NCBI RefSeq assembly: GCF_000092045.1 | Contig: NC_007761.1 | Location: forward strand, 2,297,001 to 2,361,000 | Reading direction: 5' to 3' | Origin: Rhizobium etli CFN 42 | Lineage (GTDB): Bacteria; Pseudomonadota; Alphaproteobacteria; Rhizobiales; Rhizobiaceae | DNA length: 64,000 nucleotides | Shown here: in pieces, positions 50,135-58,678 of the stretch | How the letters are laid out: each line of letters starts with the position of its first letter | How positions within the stretch are numbered: position 1 is the first letter of the stretch | Notes under the pieces: generated by a model | Database searches by the model: none | The model's input: only the letters and a program-made list of their open reading frames with translations | What the model was told of the DNA's origin: nothing | Translations under genes and position numbers: made by a program

Positions 50135-50235
50135 GTGCGACTCTCAAAAATCGTCGCGCTGTTGTAAATCTGCTTTGCATCGGACCTCGATCTGCCGATA
50201 GCGCCGCTGACACATCATCTCAGGAAGAATTCCAC

Positions 50236-50859
50236 TTGCGCCGCACTACCCTATCAATTCTTCTGAATTTGGCCGTAATAACCAGTGCTGGCGCTAGCGA
50301 AGACCTTTCCGGTGTTTGGCGTGACCTGTTCACACGCTGTCGAATCGCCGTGGAGACGGGTAAAGACTTTGATGCAACAGGATTACGCGACCTTGGGCGT
50401 GACGTCAGGACGGCCGCCCCGGTGACCGCTCCTGGGGTACCCTTTCCAGTTTTGCATGGGTACAAAATGGCTGAACAGCGCTGGGAGGTTCCGGGAGCTC
50501 GTTTCGTTGTCGTGAAAACCGAGTATCCGCCCGATCACGGCAAATCGAGACGTTCCTGCGAGCTCGAACTCGCTCAGGGAGCAACGCCGATCTCGGCGGA
50601 CGAGGAAATCCACCTGAGGACGGCATTTCTCGCCGAGCGAGATGTACTCCTCGGCACTGGGCGCTATGAGCGGTGGAATCCCGACCCGATATTTTCCACC
50701 AACCTGGGCATTCGGTTAGCCGAGAAAAATCCTTTCGGCTGCCGCGTCGTCTCTATCATGCAAATCGAGACACGATCCCAATCACCATCATTTTTCGCGA
50801 CAGGCACCGCCGAACAAGACGCAGCCTGTGGTGCAGCGCCTCGTTTTGCTCATCCATAA
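50236..50859 (+). CDS. Secreted hypothetical protein
   Basis: A 207-residue protein with a probable signal peptide (LSILLNLAVITSAGAS) and TTG start behind AGGAAG. The mature part has three cysteines (TRCRIAV, SRRSCELE, FGCRVV) and no recognised domain. Third-position GC is lower and codon use is less biased than in the neighbours, which hints at recent acquisition or weak expression. The family is unknown. Confidence 0.5.
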   Translation: MRRTTLSILLNLAVITSAGASEDLSGVWRDLFTRCRIAVETGKDFDATGLRDLGRDVRTAAPVTAPGVPFPVLHGYKMAEQRWEVPGARFVVVKTEYPPDHGKSRRSCELELAQGATPISADEEIHLRTAFLAERDVLLGTGRYERWNPDPIFSTNLGIRLAEKNPFGCRVVSIMQIETRSQSPSFFATGTAEQDAACGAAPRFAHP

Positions 50860-50941
50860 TACAGAAAACCCCGATCTCAACGGACCCAAACCGGCTTCAT
50901 CAGGAACGGTTAGCGGCTAATTTCGGCGTGTGTGGGCGGTG

Positions 50942-51334
50942 TCAGGAATGCGCCGGCTCAGCCTCGCGCCGCGCAGCAAGGGCCGCGAGATCGGCGGGTT
51001 TCAACTCGACGGATTCGCCGCAGCCGCAGGCCGATGTCTGGTTCGGATTGGTGAAGGTGAAGCCTGAGCGTAGCGTCGTCTGCTCGAAGCCCATCTCGGT
51101 GCCGAGCAGATAGAGCACGGCCGATGGTTCGACCCAGACCTTGGCGCCGTCGCGCTCGATCAGATCGTCCTTGGCATTGGGCTCGGTCACCAGATCGATG
51201 GTGTATTCCATCCCGGCGCAGCCGCCCTTCTTGATGCCGACGCGAACGCCCTTGGTCTCCGGGCCGGAATTTTCGACGATCGCCTTGACGCGGGCCGCAG
51301 CCCCTTCCGTCATGCTCATCACTGCAAAGCCCAT
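50942..51334 (-). CDS. sufA: A-type iron-sulfur carrier SufA
   Basis: A 130-residue A-type (HesB/IscA) protein with the three conserved cysteines Cys39 (KKGGCAGMEY), Cys103 and Cys105 (SACGCGES) that hold iron or a [2Fe-2S] cluster for transfer to apo-proteins. It is the last gene of the suf operon. Of the possible starts, the ATG at MGFAVM has GGAAGGAG at suitable spacing. Confidence 0.93.
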   Translation of the reverse strand: MGFAVMSMTEGAAARVKAIVENSGPETKGVRVGIKKGGCAGMEYTIDLVTEPNAKDDLIERDGAKVWVEPSAVLYLLGTEMGFEQTTLRSGFTFTNPNQTSACGCGESVELKPADLAALAARREAEPAHS

Positions 51335-51426
51335 CGGCTTCATCTCCTTCCGCAACCGGGGTCAAGATCCGGTGCTTCGTGACTCAAATGTAGTCGCCGC
51401 ACGCAAACGGATCAATACCAGCCGCC

Positions 51427-51807
51427 TCAATACCAGCCAACTGCGACCTGCGCCTCTTCCGACATGCGATCCGGCGTCCACGGCGGATCGAAGGTCATTT
51501 CGACCTCGACGCCGGACACGCCTTCGACGGCGCCGACGGCGTTCTCGACCCAGCCGGGCATCTCGCCGGCCACCGGGCAGCCCGGGGCGGTCAGCGTCAT
51601 CATGATCTTCACCATCCTGTCGTCCTCGATGTCGATCTTGTAGATCAGACCAAGTTCGAAGATGTCGGCGGGAATTTCCGGGTCGTAGACGGTCTTCAGC
51701 GCGCCGATGACGTCGTCGCTCAACCGTGCCAACTCATCGGCCGGAATGCTGGAATGCACGATGCCTTCGCGCACGTCGATCTTCTGTTCGCTTTCGTCCA
51801 GGCTCAT
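51427..51807 (-). CDS. sufT: SUF-linked MIP18/DUF59 protein (SufT)
   Basis: A 126-residue DUF59 family protein, with DDVIGALKTVYDPEIPADIFELGLIY at residues ~30-55 and VEVEMTFDPPWTPDRM near the C-terminus (the DPPW motif). SufT is an accessory for iron-sulfur cluster maturation. It starts 12 bases after sufS ends and 92 bases before sufA. Confidence 0.92.
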   Translation of the reverse strand: MSLDESEQKIDVREGIVHSSIPADELARLSDDVIGALKTVYDPEIPADIFELGLIYKIDIEDDRMVKIMMTLTAPGCPVAGEMPGWVENAVGAVEGVSGVEVEMTFDPPWTPDRMSEEAQVAVGWY

Positions 51808-51819
51808 CACGGACACTCC

Positions 51820-53061
51820 TCAAGCAAAGAACTTGCGCGCATATTCAAGCGCATCGGCCAGGGCATCGACCTCGGCGCGCGTATTGTACATGCCGAAGGA
51901 TGCACGGCATGTGGAGGTGACGCCGAAGCGTTTCAAGAGCGGCATGGCGCAATGCGTGCCGGCACGCACTGCAATGCCCTGCCGGTCGATCACCATCGAG
52001 ACGTCGTGGGCGTGGATGCCGGCAAGCTCGAAGGAAAAGATACTGCCCTTGTCAGGCGCCGTGCCGAAGACGCGCAGCGAATTGACCGATTTCAGCCGCT
52101 CGACCGCGTAAGCGGCAAGATCGGCCTCATGCCGGGCGATCGCCTCGCGGCCGACCTTCTCCATATAGTCGAGCGCATAGCCGAGCCCGATCGCCTGGAC
52201 GATCGGCGGCGTGCCGGCTTCGAAGCGATGCGGCGGATCGTTGTAGGTGACCGCATCCTCGGCAACCTCGAAAATCATCTCGCCGCCGCCCTGGAACGGG
52301 CGCATCTGGGCAAGCCGTTCCTTCTTGCCGTAAAGCACGCCGATGCCAGACGGGCCGTAGAGCTTGTGGCCGGTCATGACGTACCAGTCGCAATCGATAT
52401 CCAGCACGTCGACCGGCAGATGTACGGCGCCCTGGCTGCCGTCGATCAAGACCGGAATGCCCCGCTCATGGGCGATGCGGCAGACCTCCTTGACGGGAAC
52501 GATCGTGCCGAGCGCGTTCGACATATGGGTGATGGCGACGAGCTTGGTGCGCTCTGTCAGGCTTTTCTCGAAATCCTCGATATTGAAGGCGCCCTCGTCG
52601 TCAACCGGCACCCAGACCAGTTTCGCGCCCTGCCGCTCGCGGATGAAGTGCCAGGGCACGATGTTGGAGTGGTGCTCCATGATCGTCAGGACGATCTCGT
52701 CACCTTCGCCGATCTGAGGCATGCCCCAGCCATAGGCGACGGTGTTGATCGCCTCAGTCGAATTCTTGGTGAAGACGATATCGTTCACCGAAGGGGCATT
52801 GAGAAAGCGGCGTACCTTCTCGCGCGCCGCCTCGTAGGCATCCGTCGCGATATTGGAGAGATAATGCAGGCCGCGATGCACATTGGCATATTCATGGGCG
52901 TAGGCATGCGAGATGGCGTCGATCACCACCTGCGGCTTCTGGGCCGAGGCACCGTTGTCGAGGTAGACCAGCGGCTTGCCGTGCACCTTCTCCGCCAGGA
53001 TCGGAAAATCCCGGCGGATGGCTTCGACGTCGTATGGCGTGGCCGGTGCGATCTTATCCAT
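51820..53061 (-). CDS. sufS: Cysteine desulfurase SufS
   Basis: A 413-residue group II cysteine desulfurase that moves sulfur from cysteine to its active-site Cys. Lys233 in TGHKLYGPSG binds pyridoxal phosphate and Cys371 in RAGTHCAMPL carries the persulfide. SufS normally needs a SufE or SufU partner; no sufE is in this operon, though an IscU-like gene is encoded elsewhere in the window. Starts 12 bases after sufD's stop. Confidence 0.96.
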   Translation of the reverse strand: MDKIAPATPYDVEAIRRDFPILAEKVHGKPLVYLDNGASAQKPQVVIDAISHAYAHEYANVHRGLHYLSNIATDAYEAAREKVRRFLNAPSVNDIVFTKNSTEAINTVAYGWGMPQIGEGDEIVLTIMEHHSNIVPWHFIRERQGAKLVWVPVDDEGAFNIEDFEKSLTERTKLVAITHMSNALGTIVPVKEVCRIAHERGIPVLIDGSQGAVHLPVDVLDIDCDWYVMTGHKLYGPSGIGVLYGKKERLAQMRPFQGGGEMIFEVAEDAVTYNDPPHRFEAGTPPIVQAIGLGYALDYMEKVGREAIARHEADLAAYAVERLKSVNSLRVFGTAPDKGSIFSFELAGIHAHDVSMVIDRQGIAVRAGTHCAMPLLKRFGVTSTCRASFGMYNTRAEVDALADALEYARKFFA

Positions 53062-53073
53062 TGGTGTATCCGA

Positions 53074-54348
53074 TCAGGCGTGCTTCTCGAGCCAGGCCGA
53101 GATCACGCCTTCCAGCGCCTCGACCAGGGCTTCGTCTTCCAGTTCCTCGACGATCTCTGAGACGAAGGCATTGACGAGCATCGCCCGCGCCTTGTTCTCC
53201 GGAATGCCGCGCGCCATCATGTAATAGAGATGGTTGGCGTCGATATCCGTCACTGTCGCACCATGGCCGCACTGCACGTCGTCGGCGAAGATCTCGAGTT
53301 CGGGCTTGACCGAGAACTCGGCATCGTCGGACATCAGCAGCGTGTTGCAGGCCATCTTGGCGTCGGTCTTCTGGGCATCGGGCGCCACCCGGATCATGCC
53401 CTGGAACACACCCTTGGCACGGTCGAAGACAACATTGCGGATCACCTCGGTCGAGCCGGTATGCGGCACGTCGTGGCCGAGCACCATCGTCACGTCGGTA
53501 TGGCTCTCGGCCCCGAGCAGGTTGATGCCGCGCAGCGTCAGATCGGCGCCCTCGCCGGTCACCTTGATATGCAATTCCTGGCGCACCAGCTTGCCGCCGG
53601 CGTTGATGACGAACAGGCGAAGCTTGGCGTCAGTGCCGAGATCGACGCGGATCTGGCCGAGATGCGTATCGTCGGCGCCCTGCTGCTGCAGGATGATCCA
53701 GGTCAGCTCCGTGCCTTTGCCGACAGTGATGTCACTGATATGGGACACGAAGGCAGCGTCACCCGTCACCGCGCGGTGACGCTCGATAACGGTTGCCTTG
53801 ACGCCGGCGCCGAAGGAGACGGGAAGGCGCGTATGCGTCTGCCCGCCGGCATGGATGAACTGGATCTCGAGCGGATCTTCAAGCTCGGTATCATCAGGCA
53901 CGTCGACCACATAGCCGTCACGCACGAAGCTGCCATTGATGCGGCCGACCGCGTCATCGCTGCCGAGCGCGTCGAGCCCGCCCGCGGCCGAGCCGTCGCG
54001 CAGACTTTCGCTATAGGCCGACACGCCAAGACCCTCTGCGGCAGCCTTCTGATTGGCATGGCCCTGGATCACCGCCAGCACGCTGGAACCCGCGACGAGC
54101 GGCTCGAGCGGGTCGGAGCCGGCATCGCCTGCCTGGATCGGCAAGCCGCGCAGCAGGTTTTTGAAGTCAGTGTAGTGCCAGGCTTCGATGCGGCGCGTCG
54201 GCAGGCCGGCCTTCTTCAGGTCATCGAGAAGCCGGTCGCGCAACGCCGTCACCGCGCCGTTCCCCGGCAGATCGCCGATCTGCTGGTTGAAGGCCTCGAT
54301 CAGCGCCGTTTCGGCCGCGGTCAGGCGACTCGTCGTCTGCATGTTCAT
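53074..54348 (-). CDS. sufD: Fe-S cluster assembly protein SufD
   Basis: A 424-residue beta-helix protein, partner of SufB in the SufBC2D scaffold. C-terminal DDVQCGHGATVTDIDANHLYYMMARGIPE is the family signature. The ATG at MNMQTTS has a purine-rich site; a start six codons upstream is possible. It follows sufC by 24 bases. Confidence 0.94.
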   Translation of the reverse strand: MNMQTTSRLTAAETALIEAFNQQIGDLPGNGAVTALRDRLLDDLKKAGLPTRRIEAWHYTDFKNLLRGLPIQAGDAGSDPLEPLVAGSSVLAVIQGHANQKAAAEGLGVSAYSESLRDGSAAGGLDALGSDDAVGRINGSFVRDGYVVDVPDDTELEDPLEIQFIHAGGQTHTRLPVSFGAGVKATVIERHRAVTGDAAFVSHISDITVGKGTELTWIILQQQGADDTHLGQIRVDLGTDAKLRLFVINAGGKLVRQELHIKVTGEGADLTLRGINLLGAESHTDVTMVLGHDVPHTGSTEVIRNVVFDRAKGVFQGMIRVAPDAQKTDAKMACNTLLMSDDAEFSVKPELEIFADDVQCGHGATVTDIDANHLYYMMARGIPENKARAMLVNAFVSEIVEELEDEALVEALEGVISAWLEKHA

Positions 54349-54372
54349 GGAGGTCGTCCTTTCCACCCGAAC

Positions 54373-55128
54373 TCAGGCCGCCGCGCCGATGATATCGGCA
54401 TAGCCGTTGGCTTCGAGCTCATGCGCCAGCGTCTTGTCGCCCGACTTGATCACCTGGCCCTTGTAGAGCACGTGCACGGTATCCGGCACGATATAGTCGA
54501 GCAGGCGCTGGTAATGGGTGATGACGACGACGGCGCGATCCGGCGAACGCAGCGCGTTGACGCCGTCGGCGACGATCTTCAGCGCGTCGATGTCGAGGCC
54601 GGAATCAGTTTCGTCGAGCACGCAGAGCTTGGGCTCGAGCAGCGCCATCTGCAGGATCTCAGCGCGCTTCTTCTCACCGCCGGAGAAGCCGACATTAAGC
54701 GGCCGCTTCAGCATCTCGGTATTGATCTGCAGCTTGGCCGCGGCATCCTTGACCCGGCGCATGAAATCCGGCGTCGTCAGCTCGTCCTCGCCGCGCGCCT
54801 TGCGCTGCTCGTTCATCGCCACCTTGAGGAACTGCATGGTGGCGACACCCGGAATTTCGACCGGATACTGGAAGGCAAGGAAAATGCCCTTTGCGGCGCG
54901 CTCGGCAGGATCGAGTTCGAGAATGCTCTCGCCATTGTAGAGAATGTCACCCTCGGTGACTTCATAGTCTTCGCGTCCCGACAGCACATAAGAAAGCGTC
55001 GACTTACCGGAGCCGTTCGGCCCCATGATGGCGGCCACTTCCCCAGCCTTGACCGTCAGGTTCAGACCACGGATGATCTCGGTGCCATCTTCGGCAATGC
55101 GGGCATGAAGGTTTCTGATTTCAAGCAT
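54373..55128 (-). CDS. sufC: SUF ATPase SufC
   Basis: A 251-residue ABC-type ATPase of the SufBC2D complex. Walker A GPNGSGKSTL (about 35-44), signature VGFSGGEKKRAEI and Walker B LCVLDETDSGLD are intact. ATP hydrolysis drives remodelling of SufB-SufD. In the usual operon sufC follows sufB directly; here a GIY-YIG gene and two repeats are inserted between them, upstream of this start. Confidence 0.96.
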   Translation of the reverse strand: MLEIRNLHARIAEDGTEIIRGLNLTVKAGEVAAIMGPNGSGKSTLSYVLSGREDYEVTEGDILYNGESILELDPAERAAKGIFLAFQYPVEIPGVATMQFLKVAMNEQRKARGEDELTTPDFMRRVKDAAAKLQINTEMLKRPLNVGFSGGEKKRAEILQMALLEPKLCVLDETDSGLDIDALKIVADGVNALRSPDRAVVVITHYQRLLDYIVPDTVHVLYKGQVIKSGDKTLAHELEANGYADIIGAAA

Positions 55129-55195
55129 CTTTGTCTTTCCTGTTATCCGGCGGATTTCAAGGACCCGCCCAATTGACCGTTCGCACCGGTCTCGA

Positions 55196-55226
55196 TCCGT
55201 CATCCTCGGGCTTGTCCCGAGGATCT
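55196..55226. repeat. Left 31-bp palindromic repeat
   Basis: Begins TCCGTCATCCTCGGG, continues CTTGTCCCGAGGATCT. It is exactly the reverse complement of the right copy. The inner 20-base palindrome (8-bp arms, four-base loop) could form a cruciform or an RNA hairpin just before sufC. Confidence 0.9.
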
Positions 55227-55232
55227 AAGCCT

Positions 55233-55574
55233 TCAATTGTAATCGTTCCACTCCCGCGTATTCGGATGCGGTCGATAGACATTCTCGATTTCATCAATCC
55301 GCTCGTAGAGGTCGATCCAGGTCGGATTGAGCTCCTCTATGAGCTTGATTTTCCATTCGCGCATATAGCGCTTCAGAGATTTTTCCCGCTGGATCGCCAA
55401 CACGATGTTCGGATGGTTTTCAAACCAGACGAGATTCTTTGCTCTGTATTTCTGCGTGAAACCCTTATGGATTTCGTTGCGATGTTCCCATATGCGACCG
55501 TGCAGATCACTCGTAACGCCGGTGTAGATCACGCCCCGCGGTTTGTCGGACATCATATAGACGAAACCAGTCAT
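55233..55574 (-). CDS. GIY-YIG nuclease family protein
   Basis: A 113-residue, single-domain GIY-YIG endonuclease. VYMMSD and IYTGVTS correspond to the GIY and YIG halves; Arg27, Glu30/His31 (GRIWEHR) and Glu64 (IQREKSLKRY) match the catalytic scheme of small UvrC-N-like nucleases. Family members of this length occur in many copies in Alphaproteobacteria, function unknown. The longest frame extends into the right repeat, but ATG at MTGFVYMM is the natural start. It sits inside the suf operon with no sequence link to iron-sulfur assembly. Confidence 0.9.
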   Translation of the reverse strand: MTGFVYMMSDKPRGVIYTGVTSDLHGRIWEHRNEIHKGFTQKYRAKNLVWFENHPNIVLAIQREKSLKRYMREWKIKLIEELNPTWIDLYERIDEIENVYRPHPNTREWNDYN

Positions 55575-55594
55575 CCTTGTCCTTTGACCGCAGC

Positions 55595-55625
55595 AGATCC
55601 TCGGGACAAGCCCGAGGATGACGGA
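55595..55625. repeat. Right 31-bp palindromic repeat
   Basis: Exact inverted copy of 55196-55226. It lies eight bases downstream of the sufB stop and 20 bases upstream of the GIY-YIG start, so it is transcribed in the suf mRNA as a potential hairpin after sufB. Confidence 0.9.
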
Positions 55626-55632
55626 GGCTGTG

Positions 55633-57102
55633 TTAGCCGACACTCCCTTCCAGCGAAATGCTGATCAGCTTCTGCGCCTCGACGGCGAACTCCATCGGCA
55701 GTTCCTGCAGCACTTCCTTGACGAAGCCGTTGACGATCAGCGCGATCGCCGCTTCTGTCGGGATGCCGCGCTGCAGGCAGTAGAACAGCTGGTCCTCGGA
55801 GATCTTCGAGGTCGTCGCTTCGTGCTCGAACTGCGCCGTCGAATTCTTCGCCTCGATGTAGGGCACGGTATGGGCGCCGCACTTGTCGCCGATCAACAGC
55901 GAATCGCACTGCGTGAAGTTGCGCGCGTTCGACGCCTTGCGGTGAGCCGAGACCTGGCCGCGATAGGTGTTGTTGGAAACACCGGCGGCAATGCCCTTGG
56001 AGACGATGCGGCTCGACGTGTTCTTGCCGAGATGGATCATCTTTGTGCCGCTGTCGATCTGCTGATGGCCGTTGGATACGGCGATCGAGTAGAACTCGCC
56101 TCTGGAGTCGTCGCCGCGCAGGATGCACGACGGGTACTTCCAGGTGATCGCCGAGCCGGTTTCGACCTGCGTCCAGGAAATTTTCGAGCGGGCGCCGCGG
56201 CAATCGCCGCGCTTGGTGACGAAATTGTAGATGCCGCCCTTGCCTTCCTTGTCACCGGGATACCAGTTCTGGACGGTGGAATATTTGATCTCGGCATCGT
56301 CGAGCGCCACGAGCTCGACCACCGCGGCGTGCAGCTGGTTTTCGTCGCGCTGCGGGGCGGTGCAGCCTTCGAGATAGGAGACGTAGGCGCCCTCTTCCGC
56401 GATGATCAGCGTGCGTTCGAACTGGCCGGTACCCTTCTCGTTGATGCGGAAATAGGTGGAGAGCTCCATCGGGCAGCGAACGCCCTTCGGCACGAAGACG
56501 AAGGAGCCATCGGTGAACACAGCCGAATTCAGCGTCGCATAATAATTGTCCGAAGTCGGTACGACCGAGCCGAGATATTTGCGGACAAGATCGGGATGTT
56601 CGCGGATCGCTTCCGAGATCGACATGAAGATCACGCCGGCCTTCTTCAGCTCCGCTTTGAAGGTGGTGACGACCGAGACACTGTCGAAAACGGCATCGAC
56701 GGCGATCTTGGGCTTCTCGACGCCGGCGAGAATCTCTTGCTCACGCAGCGGAATGCCGAGCTTGTCATAGACCTTGAGCAGCTCCGGATCGACTTCGTCG
56801 AGCGACTTCGGACCCGGCGCGCTCTTCGGCGCGGCGTAATAATGAATGTCGTTGAAGTCGATCTTCGGATAATTGACGCGCGCCCAGGTCGGCTCTTCCA
56901 GCGTCAGCCAGCGCCGATAAGCTTCGAGACGCCATTCCAGCATCCAATCCGGCTCTTGCTTCTTGGCCGAAATGAAGCGGATGATATCCTCGGACAAGCC
57001 TTTCGGGGCCTTGTCCATTTCGATGACAGTCTCGAAACCGTATTTGTACTGGTCCACATCGATCAGGCGCACCTGGTCGATCGTTTCCTGCACGGCAGCC
57101 AT
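55633..57102 (-). CDS. sufB: Fe-S cluster assembly scaffold SufB
   Basis: A 489-residue scaffold core of SufBC2D on which the cluster is built. Characteristic segments: [39 protein letters not shown] and [22 protein letters not shown] (cluster/sulfur-accepting cysteines). GGAGA before the ATG at MAAVQETI sets the start; the longer frame crosses a tandem repeat. It follows the IscS-like gene by 192 bp. Confidence 0.96.
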   Translation of the reverse strand: MAAVQETIDQVRLIDVDQYKYGFETVIEMDKAPKGLSEDIIRFISAKKQEPDWMLEWRLEAYRRWLTLEEPTWARVNYPKIDFNDIHYYAAPKSAPGPKSLDEVDPELLKVYDKLGIPLREQEILAGVEKPKIAVDAVFDSVSVVTTFKAELKKAGVIFMSISEAIREHPDLVRKYLGSVVPTSDNYYATLNSAVFTDGSFVFVPKGVRCPMELSTYFRINEKGTGQFERTLIIAEEGAYVSYLEGCTAPQRDENQLHAAVVELVALDDAEIKYSTVQNWYPGDKEGKGGIYNFVTKRGDCRGARSKISWTQVETGSAITWKYPSCILRGDDSRGEFYSIAVSNGHQQIDSGTKMIHLGKNTSSRIVSKGIAAGVSNNTYRGQVSAHRKASNARNFTQCDSLLIGDKCGAHTVPYIEAKNSTAQFEHEATTSKISEDQLFYCLQRGIPTEAAIALIVNGFVKEVLQELPMEFAVEAQKLISISLEGSVG

Positions 57103-57173
57103 TTCGTTCTCCAATCTCGCCGGATCCAAGGTCCGGCAGCTTGTAGCATTTGGGCAATTGTCTCGCCCTTCAT

Positions 57174-57222
57174 GTCGGGCGACTTCCTTGCCCTGATGGT
57201 CGGGCAAATCCTTGCCCTGATG
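57174..57222. repeat. Tandem ~24-bp repeat before sufB
   Basis: Two imperfect copies (57174-57198 and 57199-57222), sharing GTCGGGC at one end and TCCTTGCCCTGATG at the other, with a third degenerate copy further on. Lies in the 192-bp leader between the IscS-like gene and sufB; no coding role. Confidence 0.65.
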
Positions 57223-57259
57223 TAAGAGGCCAAAAGGGACTTTTCAGCCCGATTGGCAA

Positions 57260-57279
57260 GCGGAAATTTGCATTTCCGC
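57260..57279. promoter_or_regulatory. Hairpin in IscS-like/sufB spacer
   Basis: GCGGAAAT and ATTTCCGC, 8-bp arms with a four-base loop, fourteen bases after the IscS-like stop. No T-run follows, so it more likely protects or processes the message than ends it. Confidence 0.4.
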
Positions 57280-57294
57280 AAGTTTATGATGCGG

Positions 57295-58461
57295 TCAGGC
57301 CGCCTCGCCCGCCGACCTGCGCCGGCAGGCGATCTTCGCAAAAGCAGCAATTGCCCTGTCGATATCCTCTTCCGTCGTCGAAAAGCCAAGCGAGATGCGC
57401 AAGCCGCCGAGCTTGGCGTCGCGTCCCATCGCCGTCAGCACATGGCTTTCGCCGAGCCGTCCCGACGAGCAGGCCGAGCCTGCCGACAGAGCCACCCCTT
57501 CGAGATCGAAGGCGATCTGGCCGGTCTCTGCTTTCAAGCCCGGTAGAGTGAAGAAGATCGTATTGGCAACACGTTCGCCAGCCTCGCCGTGGATGATCAC
57601 GTCGGCGGCGTGTCGGCGCATGCCGGCTTCCAGCCGCTCACGCATTACACCGATCGCCACATTGCGCATCTCGAGCTCGCCCGCGGCCACCTCGGCTGCG
57701 GCGCCGAAGCCGATCAGCGCCAGCGAATTCTGTGTCCCTGACCGGTGACCGCGCTCCTGCCCGCCGCCCTGGATCAGCGGCCGCGGCATCAGCGCCTCGC
57801 CACGTGCGATCAGCGCGCCCGCGCCCTTCGGCCCACCGATCTTGTGCGAGGAGACGATCATGAAATCGGCGCCAATCCGGTTGATGTCGAGGGCGATGCG
57901 ACCAGCCGCCTGCACGGCGTCGACCACGAAGAGCCCACCATGGGCATGCACGATCTTCGCCGCCGCCTCGACCGGCTGGATGATACCCGTCTCGTTGTTA
58001 ACAAGCATGACGGCGACCATCGGCAGGCCTGCGGCCTTGTCATGGGCCCCAAGCAGAAGCCCGAGCGCGTCGAGATCGACGATTCCGGCCTCCGTCACCG
58101 GGATCTCCGTCATGTTTTCCCTCGAGAAGCGCCCGCCTTCGCGAACCGCCGGGTGCTCGACTGCTGAGAAATAGAGATGGCCAAGCCGAAGCGGCGTGCG
58201 GCCCATGCGAAATTCCGGCGTCAGCACCAGATTGGCTGCTTCCGTTGCGCCGCTGGTGAAGATCACATTGCCGGCTTCTGTGCCGGCAAGGGCGGCGACC
58301 TTGCGTCGCGCACATTCGATAGCTGCGCGGGCGGCCCGTCCCTCACCATGCACGCTGTTCGGATTGCCAAACACGTCAATGGCGCCCATGATCGCCTCAC
58401 GCGCTGCGGGGTGCAGCGGCGCTGTGGCATTCCAGTCGAGATAAAGGCGTGGCGGCGCCAT
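57295..58461 (-). CDS. Cysteine desulfurase, IscS/NifS type
   Basis: A 388-residue group I cysteine desulfurase. PLP-binding lysine in IVSSHKIGGPKG and the flexible Cys loop SAGSACSSGRLGESHVL distinguish it from SufS. It is the first gene of the suf operon in this genome, so the operon encodes two desulfurases of different classes. No iscR regulator gene precedes it. ATG at MAPPRLYLDWNATAP chosen over a longer form. Confidence 0.9.
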   Translation of the reverse strand: MAPPRLYLDWNATAPLHPAAREAIMGAIDVFGNPNSVHGEGRAARAAIECARRKVAALAGTEAGNVIFTSGATEAANLVLTPEFRMGRTPLRLGHLYFSAVEHPAVREGGRFSRENMTEIPVTEAGIVDLDALGLLLGAHDKAAGLPMVAVMLVNNETGIIQPVEAAAKIVHAHGGLFVVDAVQAAGRIALDINRIGADFMIVSSHKIGGPKGAGALIARGEALMPRPLIQGGGQERGHRSGTQNSLALIGFGAAAEVAAGELEMRNVAIGVMRERLEAGMRRHAADVIIHGEAGERVANTIFFTLPGLKAETGQIAFDLEGVALSAGSACSSGRLGESHVLTAMGRDAKLGGLRISLGFSTTEEDIDRAIAAFAKIACRRRSAGEAA

Positions 58462-58586
58462 GATCTTCAGTCCTGCGCTTGACGAGCTTGCTTCAGCACC
58501 CACGGTTCATTTTTCTTGAAATTTCCGCCGGGCTTGCCGTATGACACGTTCCACGAAGCGTGGATCGCCATGCAAGTTTCGAATTG

Positions 58587-58606
58587 TTCTAAACTGCGTT
58601 TTAGAA
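58587..58606. promoter_or_regulatory. Inverted repeat in suf/hydrolase divergent region
   Basis: TTCTAAA-CTGCGT-TTTAGAA is a 20-base inverted repeat with 7-bp arms, in the 217-bp gap between the suf operon start and the divergent hydrolase gene. The half sites resemble the TTTAGAA/TTCTAAA halves of Irr iron-control elements, but in opposite order. An iron-regulator site is therefore a suggestion only. Confidence 0.45.
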
Positions 58607-58678
58607 AAGCTGACAACGTTAGTCAAGTCATGTTGTCGCCCGACGCAGCCCGAACGCGAAATAAAACCCGGAGTACCA

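Larger units (their letters stand above)
55196..55625. mobile_element. Candidate repeat-nuclease element inside suf operon
   Basis: A 430-bp segment bounded by two 31-bp inverted repeats (55196-55226 and 55595-55625), identical in opposite orientation. Each repeat contains its own palindrome, TCCTCGGG-CTTG-TCCCGAGGA. Between them lies one GIY-YIG nuclease gene. The repeat is of the REP-like type common in alphaproteobacterial intergenic DNA. The structure is like a REP-bordered RAYT unit but with a GIY-YIG nuclease. No target-site duplication can be proven without an empty-site sequence. Confidence 0.6.

Noticed and set aside
53230..55176. 648-residue open frame on the plus strand
   Set aside because: Antisense to sufD and sufC; it exists because of codon bias, not because of function.
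55618..57225. 535-residue open frame on the plus strand
   Set aside because: Antisense to sufB.
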